Notes: generated by a model not told the origin, from the letters alone. A DNA stretch of 64,000 nucleotides from Bacteroides fragilis NCTC 9343 (GCF_000025985.1 NC_003228.3:186001-250000), one strand, 5' to 3'; counted from the first letter of the stretch, positions 43,932-54,177 are shown. Numbers and translations are program-made.

Positions 43932-45086
43932 ATGATTAATCGATTTATATTAAACGAAGTTTCTTACTTCGGTCCGGGAGCACGTGAAGTGCTCCCCAAA
44001 GAGATTTCACGTTTGGGGCTGCACAAAGCATTTGTCGCAACAGACAAAGATTTGATAAAGTTTGGAGTAGCTGACAAAGTACTTAAGGTGCTGGAAGCTG
44101 CCAAGATTCCTTATGAAATATTCAGTGAGATTAAGCCCAATCCTACAGTGTCGAATGTGAAAGCCGGTGTCGAGGCATTTGCATCTTCCGGTGCAGACTT
44201 TATTTTGGCTATAGGTGGCGGATCTTCTATGGATACGGCAAAGGCGATTGGTATTATTACCAATAACCCGGAATTCAGTGATGTCGTTTCATTGGAGGGA
44301 GTGGCAGATACCAAGAAGAAATCTGTTCCCATCATCGCGTTGCCTACTACTGCAGGAACTGCGGCAGAGGTGACTATCAACTATGTGATAACGGATGAAA
44401 AGAACCAGAAGAAGATGGTTTGTGTAGATCCTAATGATATTCCGTCTATTGCGATAGTGGATGCTGAGTTGATGTACACACTTCCTAAAAGTCTGACTGC
44501 AGCTACGGGACTCGACGCACTGACTCATGCTATTGAAGGTTTAATAACCAAAGGGGCATGGGAGATGAGTGATATGTTCGAAATTAAAGCTATTGAAATG
44601 ATCAATCGTTATCTTGTGACTGCCGTTGAAGAACCATCGAATGCAGAGGCACGTAACGGTATGGCAGTGGCTCAATATATTGCAGGTATGGCTTTTTCGA
44701 ATGTAGGTTTGGGAGTTGTGCATGGTATGGCACATCCGTTGGGAGCTATTTTCGATATTCCTCATGGTGTGGCCAATGCTCTATTATTGCCCATTATTAT
44801 GGAGTTCAATGCTCCTGCAGCTCTTGACAAATATGTTGAGATAGCTAAAGCGATGAATGTGTATTCTACTGACATGACTAAAGAAAAGGCGGCAGAAGCA
44901 GCAGTCGAAGCTGTAAAAACATTATCTTTGAGGGTCAATATTCCGCAACACTTGTCGGACTTGGGTATTCAGGAAAGTGATCTTGACCGTCTGGCCACAG
45001 CAGCGTTTGCTGATGTATGTACGCCGGGCAATCCACGGGAAGTAACAAAAGAAATTATTCTTGATTTATATAAGAAAGCATTATGA
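43932..45086 (+). CDS. fucO: Lactaldehyde reductase (propanediol oxidoreductase)
   Basis: A 384-residue iron-dependent group III alcohol dehydrogenase. The NAD-binding GGGSSMDTAKAIGI and the iron ligands are visible: Asp and His in TGLDALTHAIEGL, His in VVHGMAHPLGAIFD and His in DIPHGVANA. In the E. coli fucose pathway FucO reduces lactaldehyde to 1,2-propanediol, which is excreted under anaerobic conditions; the same role fits an anaerobe such as Bacteroides. Placed between isomerase and aldolase and overlapping fucA by four bases (ATGA). Confidence 0.93.
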   Translation: MINRFILNEVSYFGPGAREVLPKEISRLGLHKAFVATDKDLIKFGVADKVLKVLEAAKIPYEIFSEIKPNPTVSNVKAGVEAFASSGADFILAIGGGSSMDTAKAIGIITNNPEFSDVVSLEGVADTKKKSVPIIALPTTAGTAAEVTINYVITDEKNQKKMVCVDPNDIPSIAIVDAELMYTLPKSLTAATGLDALTHAIEGLITKGAWEMSDMFEIKAIEMINRYLVTAVEEPSNAEARNGMAVAQYIAGMAFSNVGLGVVHGMAHPLGAIFDIPHGVANALLLPIIMEFNAPAALDKYVEIAKAMNVYSTDMTKEKAAEAAVEAVKTLSLRVNIPQHLSDLGIQESDLDRLATAAFADVCTPGNPREVTKEIILDLYKKAL

Positions 45087-45721
45087 TAACCAATGAACAT
45101 ATCGAGCAATACCTTGCTCAGGCACATCGCTATGGCGATGCCAAATTGATGTTGTGCAGTAGCGGTAACCTTTCATGGAGAATCGGTGAAGAAGCGCTTG
45201 TTTCCGGAACAGGTTCTTGGGTGCCGAATTTGCAGAAAGAGAAAGTATCCATTTGTAATATTGCTACGGGTACGCCTCAAAACGGTGTGAAACCTTCCAT
45301 GGAAAGTACCTTTCATCTGGGGATTCTTCGTGAGCGTCCGGATGTAAATGTCGTTTTGCATTTTCAGTCGGAATATGCTACGGCTGTTTCTTGTATGAAA
45401 AATAAACCATCTAACTTCAATGTAACTGCGGAGATCCCTTGTCATGTAGGTAAAGAGATTCCTATTATTCCTTACTACCGTCCCGGTTCTCCGGCGCTTG
45501 CCAAGGCTGTTGTGGAAGCGATGAAAGAACATAATTCTGTATTGCTGACTAATCATGGGCAGGTGGTATGTGGCAAGGACTTTGATCAGGTATACGAACG
45601 TGCTACTTTCTTTGAGATGGCTTGCCGTATCATAGTTCAATCCGGAGGGGACTATTCGGTCTTGACGCCGGAAGAGATTGATGACTTGGAGGTATATGTA
45701 TTGGGAAAGAAAACAAAATAG
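45083..45721 (+). CDS. fucA: L-fuculose-1-phosphate aldolase (class II)
   Basis: A 212-residue class II aldolase/adducin-fold enzyme, splitting L-fuculose 1-phosphate into DHAP and L-lactaldehyde. The phosphate-binding SSGNLSWRI, the catalytic Glu in MESTFHLG, the LHFQSEYATA segment, and LLTNHGQVV with a zinc-ligand His are present. In E. coli FucA the metal is held by His92, His94 and His155; here the second of the first pair appears to be Gln (LHFQ). It overlaps fucO by 4 bases. Confidence 0.92.
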   Translation: MITNEHIEQYLAQAHRYGDAKLMLCSSGNLSWRIGEEALVSGTGSWVPNLQKEKVSICNIATGTPQNGVKPSMESTFHLGILRERPDVNVVLHFQSEYATAVSCMKNKPSNFNVTAEIPCHVGKEIPIIPYYRPGSPALAKAVVEAMKEHNSVLLTNHGQVVCGKDFDQVYERATFFEMACRIIVQSGGDYSVLTPEEIDDLEVYVLGKKTK

Positions 45722-45738
45722 ATAATGACTACCAGCTT

Positions 45739-47151
45739 ATGAGTACTTACTTAGCAGCTGACTTTGGTGGAGGTAGCGGTCGGATTATGGCCGGTACCCT
45801 TACCGAAGGTAAGCTAAAACTGGAAGAGGTATATCGTTTTGCCAATCGGCAGATAAAACTTGGAAACTGTGTTTACTGGGATTTTCTTTCTCTTTTTGAA
45901 GAAATGAAAAACGGACTTCGTGTCGCTGCCCGGAAAGGCTACGAAGTAAAAAGTATGGCTATTGACACCTGGGGAGTTGATTTTGGGTTAATAGATAAGG
46001 ATGGTAAGTTGCTGGGCAACCCGGTCTGTTATCGTGATTCCCGTACGGATGGTATACCTGAAAGAGTGTTTAAACAGATTGATCAGACTGTTCATTACGC
46101 TGAAACCGGGATTCAGGTGATGCCTATCAATACTCTGTTTCAACTTTATAGTATGAAGCAGAATGATGATGTGCAACTCCGGGTGGCTGATAAGCTATTA
46201 TTTATGCCTGACCTGTTCAGCTATTTTCTTACCGGAGTAGCGAACAATGAATATTGTATCGCTTCTACTTCAGAGCTACTGGATGCTCGTCAGCGTAATT
46301 GGTCGGATAACTTGATCAGTGAGTTGGGATTACCCCGTCAGCTTTTTGGTGAAATCGTTTTTCCCGGAACTGTCCGTGGCAAATTGAAGCAGGAAATAGC
46401 AGATGAAACCGGTTTGGGATGTATCAATGTCGTTGCTGTTGGTTCGCATGACACAGCCAGTGCCGTATTTGCCGTTCCCTCCAATGAACCCAATCGGGCT
46501 TATCTCAGTTCGGGAACCTGGTCTTTACTCGGGGCAGAGGTAGATCAACCGATTCTGACAGAAGAAGCACGTGTGGCCGGATTTACGAATGAAGGCGGAA
46601 TACAAGGTAAGATACGTTTTCTACAAAACATAACTGGGCTTTGGATTTTACAACGTTTGATGGCTGAATGGAAAGAACAGGGAAAGGAAATCAGTTATGA
46701 TTGTGCAATAGCTGAAGCTACAGTGTCGGATATCCGTTCGGTGATTGATGTGGATGATTCTGCTTTTTGCAATCCCGACCATATGGAAGAGTCGATCATT
46801 AAGTATTGTCATAAGCACCATTTACGGACACCAGTCTCTCAAGGAGAATTTGTTCGTTGCGTTATCGAGTCATTGGCATATCGTTATAAATTGGGAGTAG
46901 AGCAGATGAATCGATGTCTGCCGGCACCGGTCAAACAGCTTCATATTATTGGAGGAGGCTGCCAGAACCGTCTGCTAAATCAGCTTACTGCCAATGCTTT
47001 AGGTATTCCTGTGTATGCCGGTCCGGTAGAAGCCACTGCTATCGGCAATATTTTAGTGCAGGCAAAAGCCCAAGGCGAAGTCGATTCTTGGGAAGAATTA
47101 AAAGAAATTATCATAAACAGTGTAGAACCTCAGGTATATTATCCTGAATAA
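45739..47151 (+). CDS. fucK: Fuculokinase (rhamnulokinase-like FGGY kinase)
   Basis: A 470-residue FGGY carbohydrate kinase. The N-terminal phosphate loop AADFGGGSGRIMAG, the acidic DTWGVDFGL, the nucleotide-binding SSGTWSLLG and a C-terminal IIGGGCQNRLLNQLTANAL are intact. The sequence resembles rhamnulokinases as much as fuculokinases, but its place in the fuc operon supports L-fuculose phosphorylation to fuculose 1-phosphate. Substrate is inferred from context. Confidence 0.9.
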   Translation: MSTYLAADFGGGSGRIMAGTLTEGKLKLEEVYRFANRQIKLGNCVYWDFLSLFEEMKNGLRVAARKGYEVKSMAIDTWGVDFGLIDKDGKLLGNPVCYRDSRTDGIPERVFKQIDQTVHYAETGIQVMPINTLFQLYSMKQNDDVQLRVADKLLFMPDLFSYFLTGVANNEYCIASTSELLDARQRNWSDNLISELGLPRQLFGEIVFPGTVRGKLKQEIADETGLGCINVVAVGSHDTASAVFAVPSNEPNRAYLSSGTWSLLGAEVDQPILTEEARVAGFTNEGGIQGKIRFLQNITGLWILQRLMAEWKEQGKEISYDCAIAEATVSDIRSVIDVDDSAFCNPDHMEESIIKYCHKHHLRTPVSQGEFVRCVIESLAYRYKLGVEQMNRCLPAPVKQLHIIGGGCQNRLLNQLTANALGIPVYAGPVEATAIGNILVQAKAQGEVDSWEELKEIIINSVEPQVYYPE

Positions 47152-47162
47152 CCCGACAATTC

Positions 47163-48494
47163 ATGAAAAACACCAACCGTTCCATTCTCCATAAAGATGG
47201 AGTAAGTTATATCCTACCATTTATCTTAGTGACCTCTTGTTTCGCTCTATGGGGGTTTGCTAACGATATTACCAATCCAATGGTGAAGGCTTTCTCGAAA
47301 ATATTCCGTATGAGCGTCACTGATGGAGCACTAGTACAAGTCGCTTTTTACGGGGGATACTTTGCAATGGCCTTTCCTGCTGCAATGTTTATTCGCAAAT
47401 ACTCTTATAAAGCCGGTATCCTGTTGGGACTGGGGCTATATGCTTTGGGTGCCTTGCTGTTTTTCCCAGCAAAGATGACAGGCGATTATTACCCTTTTCT
47501 GCTCGCTTATTTTATTTTGACATGTGGACTCTCGTTTCTGGAAACAAGTGCTAATCCTTATATATTATCGATGGGTACAGAAGAGACGGCGACCCGACGA
47601 TTGAATCTGGCGCAGTCGTTTAATCCGATGGGATCATTGCTCGGCATGTATGTTGCCATGAATTTCATTCAGGCGCGTCTGAATCCTATGGATACGGTAG
47701 AACGCAGCCAATTGTCTCCGGCAGAGTTTGAAGTATTGAAAGAGTCGGATCTCTCTGTGTTGATTGCTCCTTATCTGATTATAGGATTAGTAATTCTAGC
47801 GATGCTTTTTGTGATACGTGCCGTTAAAATGCCTAAGAATGGCGATAAGAACCATAATATTGATTTTATACCCACATTGAAGCGTATCTTTAAAATTCCC
47901 CATTATAGAGAAGGAGTCATAGCACAATTTTTTTATGTAGGTGCACAGATTATGTGTTGGACTTTTGTTATCCAATATGGAACGCGCTTGTTTATGTCGC
48001 AGGGAATGGAGGAGAAGGCTGCTGAAGTGCTTTCCCAGGAATATAATATAATTGCTATGATTATTTTTTGCATAAGCCGTTTCGTGTGTACATTTATTCT
48101 TCGCTACCTGAATCCGGGGATGCTTCTCAAGATTCTTGCGATTGCGGGTGGTGCTTTTACGTTAGGTGTGATTTTTTTGCAAGACATATGGGGATTGTAT
48201 TGTTTAGTAGCTGTTTCGGCTTGTATGTCACTAATGTTTCCCACGATTTATGGCATTGCTCTTCGTGGTTTGGGTGATGATGCCAAATTTGGGGCTGCCG
48301 GTTTGATTATGGCAATTCTGGGAGGCTCTGTGTTGCCACCATTACAGGCTTGTATTATTGACCAACATACATTGTTGGGTATGCCTGCTGTAAACTTGTC
48401 TTTCATACTTCCTTTTATCTGTTTCGTAGTGATTATCATTTATGGACATCGTACGTGTGCACGTGTGAAGAAGATAAAAGCTGAACGAGGCTAA
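47163..48494 (+). CDS. fucP: L-fucose:H+ symporter
   Basis: A 443-residue major facilitator with about 12 membrane spans. It opens CFALWGFANDITNPMVKAF with an acidic residue in helix 1, and has FLETSANPYIL, the segment containing the conserved Glu of E. coli FucP helix 4. Central cytoplasmic loop at about 225-245. It imports L-fucose with protons across the inner membrane. It is the last gene of the fuc operon, 11 bases after fucK. Confidence 0.93.
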   Translation: MKNTNRSILHKDGVSYILPFILVTSCFALWGFANDITNPMVKAFSKIFRMSVTDGALVQVAFYGGYFAMAFPAAMFIRKYSYKAGILLGLGLYALGALLFFPAKMTGDYYPFLLAYFILTCGLSFLETSANPYILSMGTEETATRRLNLAQSFNPMGSLLGMYVAMNFIQARLNPMDTVERSQLSPAEFEVLKESDLSVLIAPYLIIGLVILAMLFVIRAVKMPKNGDKNHNIDFIPTLKRIFKIPHYREGVIAQFFYVGAQIMCWTFVIQYGTRLFMSQGMEEKAAEVLSQEYNIIAMIIFCISRFVCTFILRYLNPGMLLKILAIAGGAFTLGVIFLQDIWGLYCLVAVSACMSLMFPTIYGIALRGLGDDAKFGAAGLIMAILGGSVLPPLQACIIDQHTLLGMPAVNLSFILPFICFVVIIIYGHRTCARVKKIKAERG

Positions 48495-48510
48495 TATCAT
48501 TAAGAGTTTA

Positions 48511-48642
48511 ATGTATCGTTTGGCTAAATTTTTGAGTAAATGTTTTCTTCTGCTAATGTTGCTAAGCTCTTGTAGTCAAGTATCATCGGCAGAAGAAACA
48601 CTCTTCTCTGTTCCTACAGATATGGCATTAATGAAAATTTGA
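48511..48642 (+). pseudogene. Short lipoprotein-like frame, possibly frameshifted
   Basis: A 43-residue open frame starting MYRLAKFLSKCFLLLMLLS and a lipobox LSSC, then a stop after 20 more residues. In the +1 frame from about 48618 the sequence stays open to a TAA ending at 48711 (peptide includes NLIIGGYYLPPFILVEK), which reads like protein. This suggests a decayed or frameshifted exported-protein gene left after the fuc operon. The family is not identifiable. Confidence 0.35.
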
Positions 48643-48770
48643 TAATAGGAGGGTATTATCTTCCACCTTTCATTTTAGTAGAGAAAGCAAGTGCAATAGC
48701 TTGGTATATAGCATAATGTATCTATTGTCTTATCTGCTTATGTCTATAAAAGCATTGTGTTTCCCTTCGT

Positions 48771-48845
48771 GTCTTTAGTGAAAAAGGGCTGAATCTTATC
48801 CGAGCCCGTATGCCTATGCTCGTGGGCCCGGGTATGCGGGCCGGA
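48771..48845. repeat. Structured dispersed repeat, copy 2 (shortened)
   Basis: The sequence shares CTTATCCGAG, then a G/C-rich stretch with ATGCCT-TGCTC spacing and GCCCG--TAT-CGGGC, with 22793-22860. It lacks the middle part of copy 1, so the paired arms are shorter. It lies after the small lipoprotein-like frame. The similarity argues for a dispersed repeat family. Confidence 0.5.
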
Positions 48846-49114
48846 GTAAAGATCGGATGAAAGATGGTAATAGTCTTGTTTATAAAGGTTTATGATGTAG
48901 TGCGAATCAACTTGTTTTCTTCTTTATTTGCGCAGGGAAAAAGGTCTTTAGGAAATTTCTCTAAATTGTAAGCAAGTTGACATTCAACAAAGTCGCCTAT
49001 TTGCGAATTGATGGAAAGTATTCAAGATAGCGACAATAATTATATTTTCTATGGTCGATTGAAATGTAGATAGTTCCTGTTTTTTTCTTATCATTTCTTT
49101 TTTTTCTCTAATAT

Positions 49115-49145
49115 TTTGTAGTCGAACAGATTATTTATATCTTTG
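49115..49145 (+). promoter_or_regulatory. Promoter of the rimP-nusA-infB operon
   Basis: TTTG (49115-49118), a 19-base spacer and TATCTTTG (49138-49145) match the Bacteroides -33/-7 consensus exactly, about 65 bases before the rimP start. This is the best promoter match found in the window. Confidence 0.75.
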
Positions 49146-49210
49146 CACCCGAAACGGATGAAAGGTGGAGGGGCGATTAAGCTCCTTTTTTTGTTCTTAA
49201 TAGTTAATCA

Positions 49211-49678
49211 ATGATAGAAAAAAGAACTGTTTGTCAGATTGTTGAAGAATGGCTGGAGGATAAAGACTATTTTCTGGTAGAAGTGACCGTCAGCCCTGAT
49301 GACAAGATTGTGGTCGAAATTGACCATGCAGAAGGTGTTTGGATTGAAGACTGTGTGGAGTTGAGTCGCTTCATTGAGTCGAAACTGAACCGTGAAGAGG
49401 AAGATTATGAGCTGGAAGTAGGTTCTGCCGGAATCGGACAGCCATTTAAAGTATTGCAACAGTACTATAACCACATCGGCCTGGAGGTGGAAGTGCTGAC
49501 TAAAGGCGGACGCAAACTGAGCGGGGTCTTGAAAGATGCTGATGAAGAAAAGTTTGTTGTGACCGTACAAAAGAAAGTAAAACCCGAAGGAGCCAAACGT
49601 CCTCAATTGGTAGAAGAGGATGAAACCTTCACCTATGATGATATAAAATATACTAAATACTTAATTAGTTTTAAATAA
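49211..49678 (+). CDS. rimP: Ribosome maturation factor RimP
   Basis: A 155-residue RimP, which assists assembly of the 30S subunit. The N-terminal alpha/beta domain carries VEIDHAEGVWIEDCVELSR and the family SAGIGQPFK block (an equivalent of the usual SPGxDRPL). The C-terminal SH3-like barrel follows (VEVLTKGGRKLSGVL). The first gene of rimP-nusA-infB, the standard translation/transcription operon, with nusA starting 2 bases after its stop. Confidence 0.92.
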   Translation: MIEKRTVCQIVEEWLEDKDYFLVEVTVSPDDKIVVEIDHAEGVWIEDCVELSRFIESKLNREEEDYELEVGSAGIGQPFKVLQQYYNHIGLEVEVLTKGGRKLSGVLKDADEEKFVVTVQKKVKPEGAKRPQLVEEDETFTYDDIKYTKYLISFK

Positions 49679-49680
49679 TT

Positions 49681-50943
49681 ATGGCCAAGAAAGAAGAAAC
49701 AATCAGCTTGATTGATACATTTTCGGAATTTAAGGAACTGAAGAATATCGATAGAACCACGATGGTAAGCGTGCTCGAAGAGTCGTTCCGCAGTGTGATC
49801 GCGAAAATGTTTGGCACTGATGAAAATTACGACGTAATTGTGAATCCGGATAAGGGTGACTTTGAAATATGGCGTAACCGTGAGGTAGTGGCAGACGAGG
49901 ATTTGACTAACCCGAATATGCAAATTTCGTTGACTGAAGCACAAAAAATCGATGCTTCTTACGAAGTGGGTGAAGAAGTAACCGATGAAGTGATTTTCGC
50001 TAAGTTCGGTCGCCGTGCTATTTTGAATCTTCGTCAGACACTGGCTTCTAAAATTCTTGAGCTTGAAAAGGACAGTATTTATAATAAATACATTGATAAA
50101 GTAGGTACTATCATCAACGCAGAAGTATACCAGATCTGGAAAAAAGAGATGTTGTTGCTTGACGATGAAGGAAACGAGTTATTGTTGCCGAAAACAGAGC
50201 AGATACCAAGCGATTTTTATCGTAAAGGAGAAACTGCCCGTGCAGTGGTGGCACGCGTGGACAACAAAAACAACAATCCGAAAATTATCCTCTCGCGTAC
50301 TTCTCCGGTTTTCCTGCAGCGCTTGTTCGAGATGGAAGTGCCTGAAATAAACGATGGCCTGATTACCATCAAAAAGATTGCCCGTATTCCCGGTGAACGT
50401 GCCAAGATTGCGGTAGAATCTTATGATGACAGAATTGACCCTGTAGGAGCCTGCGTAGGTGTAAAGGGAAGTCGTATTCATGGCATCGTACGTGAACTTC
50501 GCAATGAAAACATTGATGTGATTAATTATACATCTAATATTTCATTGTTTATCCAGCGTGCTTTAAGCCCGGCTAAGATTTCTTCTATTCGTCTGAATGA
50601 AGAAGAACGTAAAGCAGAAGTATTCTTGAAACCGGAAGAAGTATCGTTGGCTATTGGTAAAGGCGGTTTGAATATTAAACTGGCCAGTATGTTGACTGAG
50701 TACACCATTGATGTGTTCCGTGAGTTGGATGAAAACGCGCAGGATGAAGATATTTATTTGGACGAGTTCAGAGATGAAATCGACGGATGGGTGATCGATG
50801 CTATCAAGGCTATTGGCATTGATACGGCTAAGTCTGTATTGAATGCACCTCGCGAAATGCTGATTGAAAAAACGGATCTTGAAGAAGAAACGGTGGACGA
50901 GGTATTACGCATTTTGAAATCGGAGTTTGAAGATAATGAATAA
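49681..50943 (+). CDS. nusA: Transcription termination/antitermination factor NusA
   Basis: A 420-residue NusA. N-terminal polymerase-binding domain (about 1-130), S1 domain (about 135-200, VGTIINAEVYQIWKKEMLL), and two KH domains (about 230-345, with GACVGVKGSRIHGIVREL and LAIGKGGLNIKLASM as the RNA-binding GxxG loops). The C-terminal extra AR domains of E. coli NusA are reduced to an acidic tail, which is usual in Bacteroidetes. It acts at RNA polymerase during pausing and antitermination. Confidence 0.95.
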   Translation: MAKKEETISLIDTFSEFKELKNIDRTTMVSVLEESFRSVIAKMFGTDENYDVIVNPDKGDFEIWRNREVVADEDLTNPNMQISLTEAQKIDASYEVGEEVTDEVIFAKFGRRAILNLRQTLASKILELEKDSIYNKYIDKVGTIINAEVYQIWKKEMLLLDDEGNELLLPKTEQIPSDFYRKGETARAVVARVDNKNNNPKIILSRTSPVFLQRLFEMEVPEINDGLITIKKIARIPGERAKIAVESYDDRIDPVGACVGVKGSRIHGIVRELRNENIDVINYTSNISLFIQRALSPAKISSIRLNEEERKAEVFLKPEEVSLAIGKGGLNIKLASMLTEYTIDVFRELDENAQDEDIYLDEFRDEIDGWVIDAIKAIGIDTAKSVLNAPREMLIEKTDLEEETVDEVLRILKSEFEDNE

Positions 50944-51063
50944 TAGATCAATGCGATGATGTGCCGATATGCCAATAAAAAGAAAGGGCGTATAGGAATT
51001 GGCACATTGGCATATTGAACGATTATCAAATTATTCTTTCTCCATTATTCTTTAAATTAAAAT

Positions 51064-54000
51064 ATGACGATAAGGTTAAACAAAGTTACAAGAGATTTAA
51101 ATGTAGGAATCGCGACGGTAGTTGAGTTCTTGCAAAAGAAGGGGTATACCGTTGAGGCAAACCCGAATACGAAAATTACCGAGGAGCAGTATGCTATGCT
51201 CGTGAAAGAGTTCAGCACAGATAAGAACCTTAGACTTGAATCGGAACGTTTCATTCAGGAACGTCAAAACAAAGATCGCAACAAGGCATCTGTTTCTATC
51301 GATGGTTATGATAAGAAGGAACCGGAGAAGACTGTTGCTGACGATGTGATTAAGACGGTCATTCCGGAAGATGTGCGTCCGAAGTTTAAACCTGTCGGAA
51401 AAATTGATTTAGATAAACTGAACCGGAAGGTTGAGAAAGAACCGGTGAAAGAAGAGCCAAAACCACAACCTGTAGCTGCTGAGGAAAAGAAAGTAGCGGA
51501 AGAGGTTAAGCCTGTTGTAAACGAAGTGAAAAAAGAAGAAGTCACTGTGACTCCTGCTACTTCGGAACCGAAACCGGTGAAAGAAGAACCGAAACCGGTG
51601 GTGGTTGAAAAGCCTGTTGAAACAGAAAAGAAAGTGGTTGAGGAAGTCAAGAAAGAAGAACCAAAAGTCGTGGTGTCTCCAGAAAAAACAGAGAAGAAAG
51701 AAGAGAAACCGGTAGCAGAAGCACCGGTTACTCCAGTAGAGAAGGAAGAGGAGGGCGTATTTAAGATCCGTCCGACTGAGTTTGTATCTAAGATTAATGT
51801 TATCGGGCAGATTGACTTGGCTGCATTAAATCAGTCGACACGTCCGAAGAAGAAATCGAAAGAGGAAAAGCGGAAAGAGCGTGAAGAGAAGGAAAAGCTT
51901 CGTCAGGATCAGAAGAAACAGATGAAGGAAGCCATCATCAAGGAAATCCGTAAAGAAGATAGTAAACAAGCTAAGGTCGTTGGTAAGGAAAACCTTGATC
52001 CTAACGGTAAGAAGAAACGTAATCGCATCAACAATAATAAGGAAAAAGTAGATGTGAACAATGTTGCTTCTAATTTTGCACACCCTACTCCAAACAGTGA
52101 GCGTACGAATAATAACCGTGGAGGAAATCAACAAGGTGGCGGCGGACAGAATAGAAACCGTAATAACAATAATAAAGACCGCTTCAAAAAGCCTGTAGTA
52201 AAGCAGGAAGTAAGCGAAGAAGATGTAGCAAAGCAGGTTAAAGAAACGTTGGCTCGTCTGACAAGCAAAGGTAAGAACAAAGGTGCCAAATATCGTAAAG
52301 AAAAACGTGACATGGCGTCCAACCGTATGCAGGAACTGGAAGATCAGGAAATGGCAGAAAGCAAGGTACTGAAACTGACAGAATTTGTGACTGCTAATGA
52401 ATTGGCAAGCATGATGAACGTATCTGTAAATCAGGTTATCGGAACTTGTATGAGCATTGGTATGATGGTTTCTATCAATCAGCGTCTGGATGCAGAAACG
52501 ATTAATCTTGTGGCTGAAGAATTTGGATTTAAGACTGAATATGTCAGTGCAGAAGTAGCCCAAGCCATTGTTGAAGAGGAAGATGCGCCGGAAGATCTGG
52601 AACATCGTGCTCCGATTGTTACAGTCATGGGACACGTAGACCATGGTAAAACTTCGTTGCTTGACTACATTCGTAAAGCAAATGTAATTGCAGGTGAAGC
52701 CGGAGGTATCACACAGCATATTGGTGCATATCATGTTACATTGGAAGATGGACGTAAGATTACGTTCCTCGATACTCCGGGACATGAGGCATTTACTGCA
52801 ATGCGTGCCCGTGGTGCAAAGGTGACCGATATCGCAATTATTATTGTAGCTGCCGATGATGATGTAATGCCCCAGACCAAGGAAGCCATTAATCATGCAG
52901 CAGCAGCAGGTGTTCCTATCGTATTTGCTATTAATAAAATAGATAAGCCTCATGCTAATCCCGAGAAAATTAAAGAGACATTGGCTCAGATGAATTATCT
53001 CGTAGAAGAGTGGGGTGGCAAATATCAGTCACAGGATATCTCGGCTAAGAAGGGTCTCGGAGTTCCTGAACTGATGGAGAAAGTACTTCTTGAAGCAGAA
53101 ATGCTCGACTTAAAGGCAAATCCGAATCGTAATGCTACGGGTTCTATCATCGAATCAACTTTGGATAAGGGACGTGGATATGTTGCGACTGTATTGGTCT
53201 CTAACGGTACGCTGAAGGTGGGTGATATTGTACTTGCCGGAACAAGCTACGGCCGTGTAAAAGCCATGTTCAATGAACGTAACCAGCGTGTAGCCCAGGC
53301 AGGGCCATCGGAACCGGTATTGATTCTGGGTTTGAATGGTGCTCCTGCTGCAGGTGATACTTTCCACGTGATTGAGACTGATCAGGAAGCCCGTGAGATT
53401 GCCAATAAACGTGAACAGTTACAGCGTGAACAGGGGCTGCGTACTCAGAAACTGTTAACACTGGATGAAGTGGGACGTCGTATTGCGCTGGGTAACTTCC
53501 AGGAACTGAACGTAATTGTGAAAGGTGACGTGGATGGCTCTATCGAGGCCTTGAGTGATTCGTTAATCAAGCTGTCTACCGAACAGATCCAGGTAAATGT
53601 GATCCATAAGGCTGTAGGTCAGATTTCGGAATCGGATGTGACATTAGCAGCTGCTTCGGATGCCATTATTATTGGATTCCAGGTACGTCCATCGGCTTCC
53701 GCACGTAAGTTTGCCGAACAGGAAGGTGTGGACATACGTTTGTACTCTGTTATCTATGCAGCTATCGAAGAGGTGAAGGCTGCTATGGAAGGTATGCTTG
53801 CTCCGGAAGTGAAAGAGGTAGTAACTGCTACTATCGAAGTGCGTGAGGTATTCCACATTACTAAGGTGGGTACAGTAGCCGGTGCTGTTGTGAAAGAGGG
53901 CAAGGTGAAACGTTCGGATAAGGCTCGTCTGATCCGTGATGGTATAGTAATCTTCTCAGGTTCCATCAATGCTTTGAAGCGCTTTAAAGATGACGTGAAG

Positions 54001-54111
54001 GAAGTAGGTACAAACTTCGAATGTGGTATCAGTCTTGTTAACTACAACGATTTGAAGGTAGGTGATATGATTGAAACTTACGAAGAAGTAGAAGTGAAGC
54101 AAACTTTATAA
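51064..54111 (+). CDS. infB: Translation initiation factor IF-2
   Basis: A 1015-residue IF-2. A short IF2N-like beginning is followed by about 400 residues of low-complexity Lys/Glu/Val/Pro-rich sequence and an Asn/Gly/Arg-rich stretch (about 340-385), probably disordered. The G domain begins near 515 with GHVDHGKT, then [15 protein letters not shown] and [12 protein letters not shown]. Domains II and III and the C-terminal fMet-tRNA binding barrel are complete. It promotes initiator tRNA binding on the 30S ribosome. A hairpin terminator-like element follows its stop. Confidence 0.96.
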   Translation: MTIRLNKVTRDLNVGIATVVEFLQKKGYTVEANPNTKITEEQYAMLVKEFSTDKNLRLESERFIQERQNKDRNKASVSIDGYDKKEPEKTVADDVIKTVIPEDVRPKFKPVGKIDLDKLNRKVEKEPVKEEPKPQPVAAEEKKVAEEVKPVVNEVKKEEVTVTPATSEPKPVKEEPKPVVVEKPVETEKKVVEEVKKEEPKVVVSPEKTEKKEEKPVAEAPVTPVEKEEEGVFKIRPTEFVSKINVIGQIDLAALNQSTRPKKKSKEEKRKEREEKEKLRQDQKKQMKEAIIKEIRKEDSKQAKVVGKENLDPNGKKKRNRINNNKEKVDVNNVASNFAHPTPNSERTNNNRGGNQQGGGGQNRNRNNNNKDRFKKPVVKQEVSEEDVAKQVKETLARLTSKGKNKGAKYRKEKRDMASNRMQELEDQEMAESKVLKLTEFVTANELASMMNVSVNQVIGTCMSIGMMVSINQRLDAETINLVAEEFGFKTEYVSAEVAQAIVEEEDAPEDLEHRAPIVTVMGHVDHGKTSLLDYIRKANVIAGEAGGITQHIGAYHVTLEDGRKITFLDTPGHEAFTAMRARGAKVTDIAIIIVAADDDVMPQTKEAINHAAAAGVPIVFAINKIDKPHANPEKIKETLAQMNYLVEEWGGKYQSQDISAKKGLGVPELMEKVLLEAEMLDLKANPNRNATGSIIESTLDKGRGYVATVLVSNGTLKVGDIVLAGTSYGRVKAMFNERNQRVAQAGPSEPVLILGLNGAPAAGDTFHVIETDQEAREIANKREQLQREQGLRTQKLLTLDEVGRRIALGNFQELNVIVKGDVDGSIEALSDSLIKLSTEQIQVNVIHKAVGQISESDVTLAAASDAIIIGFQVRPSASARKFAEQEGVDIRLYSVIYAAIEEVKAAMEGMLAPEVKEVVTATIEVREVFHITKVGTVAGAVVKEGKVKRSDKARLIRDGIVIFSGSINALKRFKDDVKEVGTNFECGISLVNYNDLKVGDMIETYEEVEVKQTL

Positions 54112-54132
54112 TTCTCACGAAACTGAAAATAT

Positions 54133-54177
54133 ACGGAGGCACAGAGTGATTACAACTCCGTGTCTCCGTTTTCGTTT
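54133..54177 (+). terminator. Stem-loop terminator after infB
   Basis: ACGGAGGCACAGAG (54133-54146) pairs with CTCCGTGTCTCCGT (54156-54169) with one mismatch and a wobble pair, followed by TTTCGTTTT. cvpA starts nine bases later, so read-through is likely or cvpA has its own promoter. Confidence 0.65.

Larger units (their letters stand above)
48495..49210. other. Intergenic stretch after the fucose operon
   Basis: About 700 bases without a full-length gene. It contains a short lipoprotein-like reading frame (48511-48642), a degraded copy of the structured repeat (48771-48845) and the rimP promoter (49115-49145). I see no tRNA, insertion sequence or riboswitch. Confidence 0.55.

Noticed and set aside
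49167..49192. GGAG/CTCC hairpin with seven T's in the rimP leader as a transcription attenuator
   Set aside because: Only four base pairs form, too weak to claim without folding or expression data.
51300..52200. Lys/Glu/Pro-rich repeats in infB as a separate repeat element
   Set aside because: They are in frame within IF-2, where a long low-complexity N-terminal region is common.
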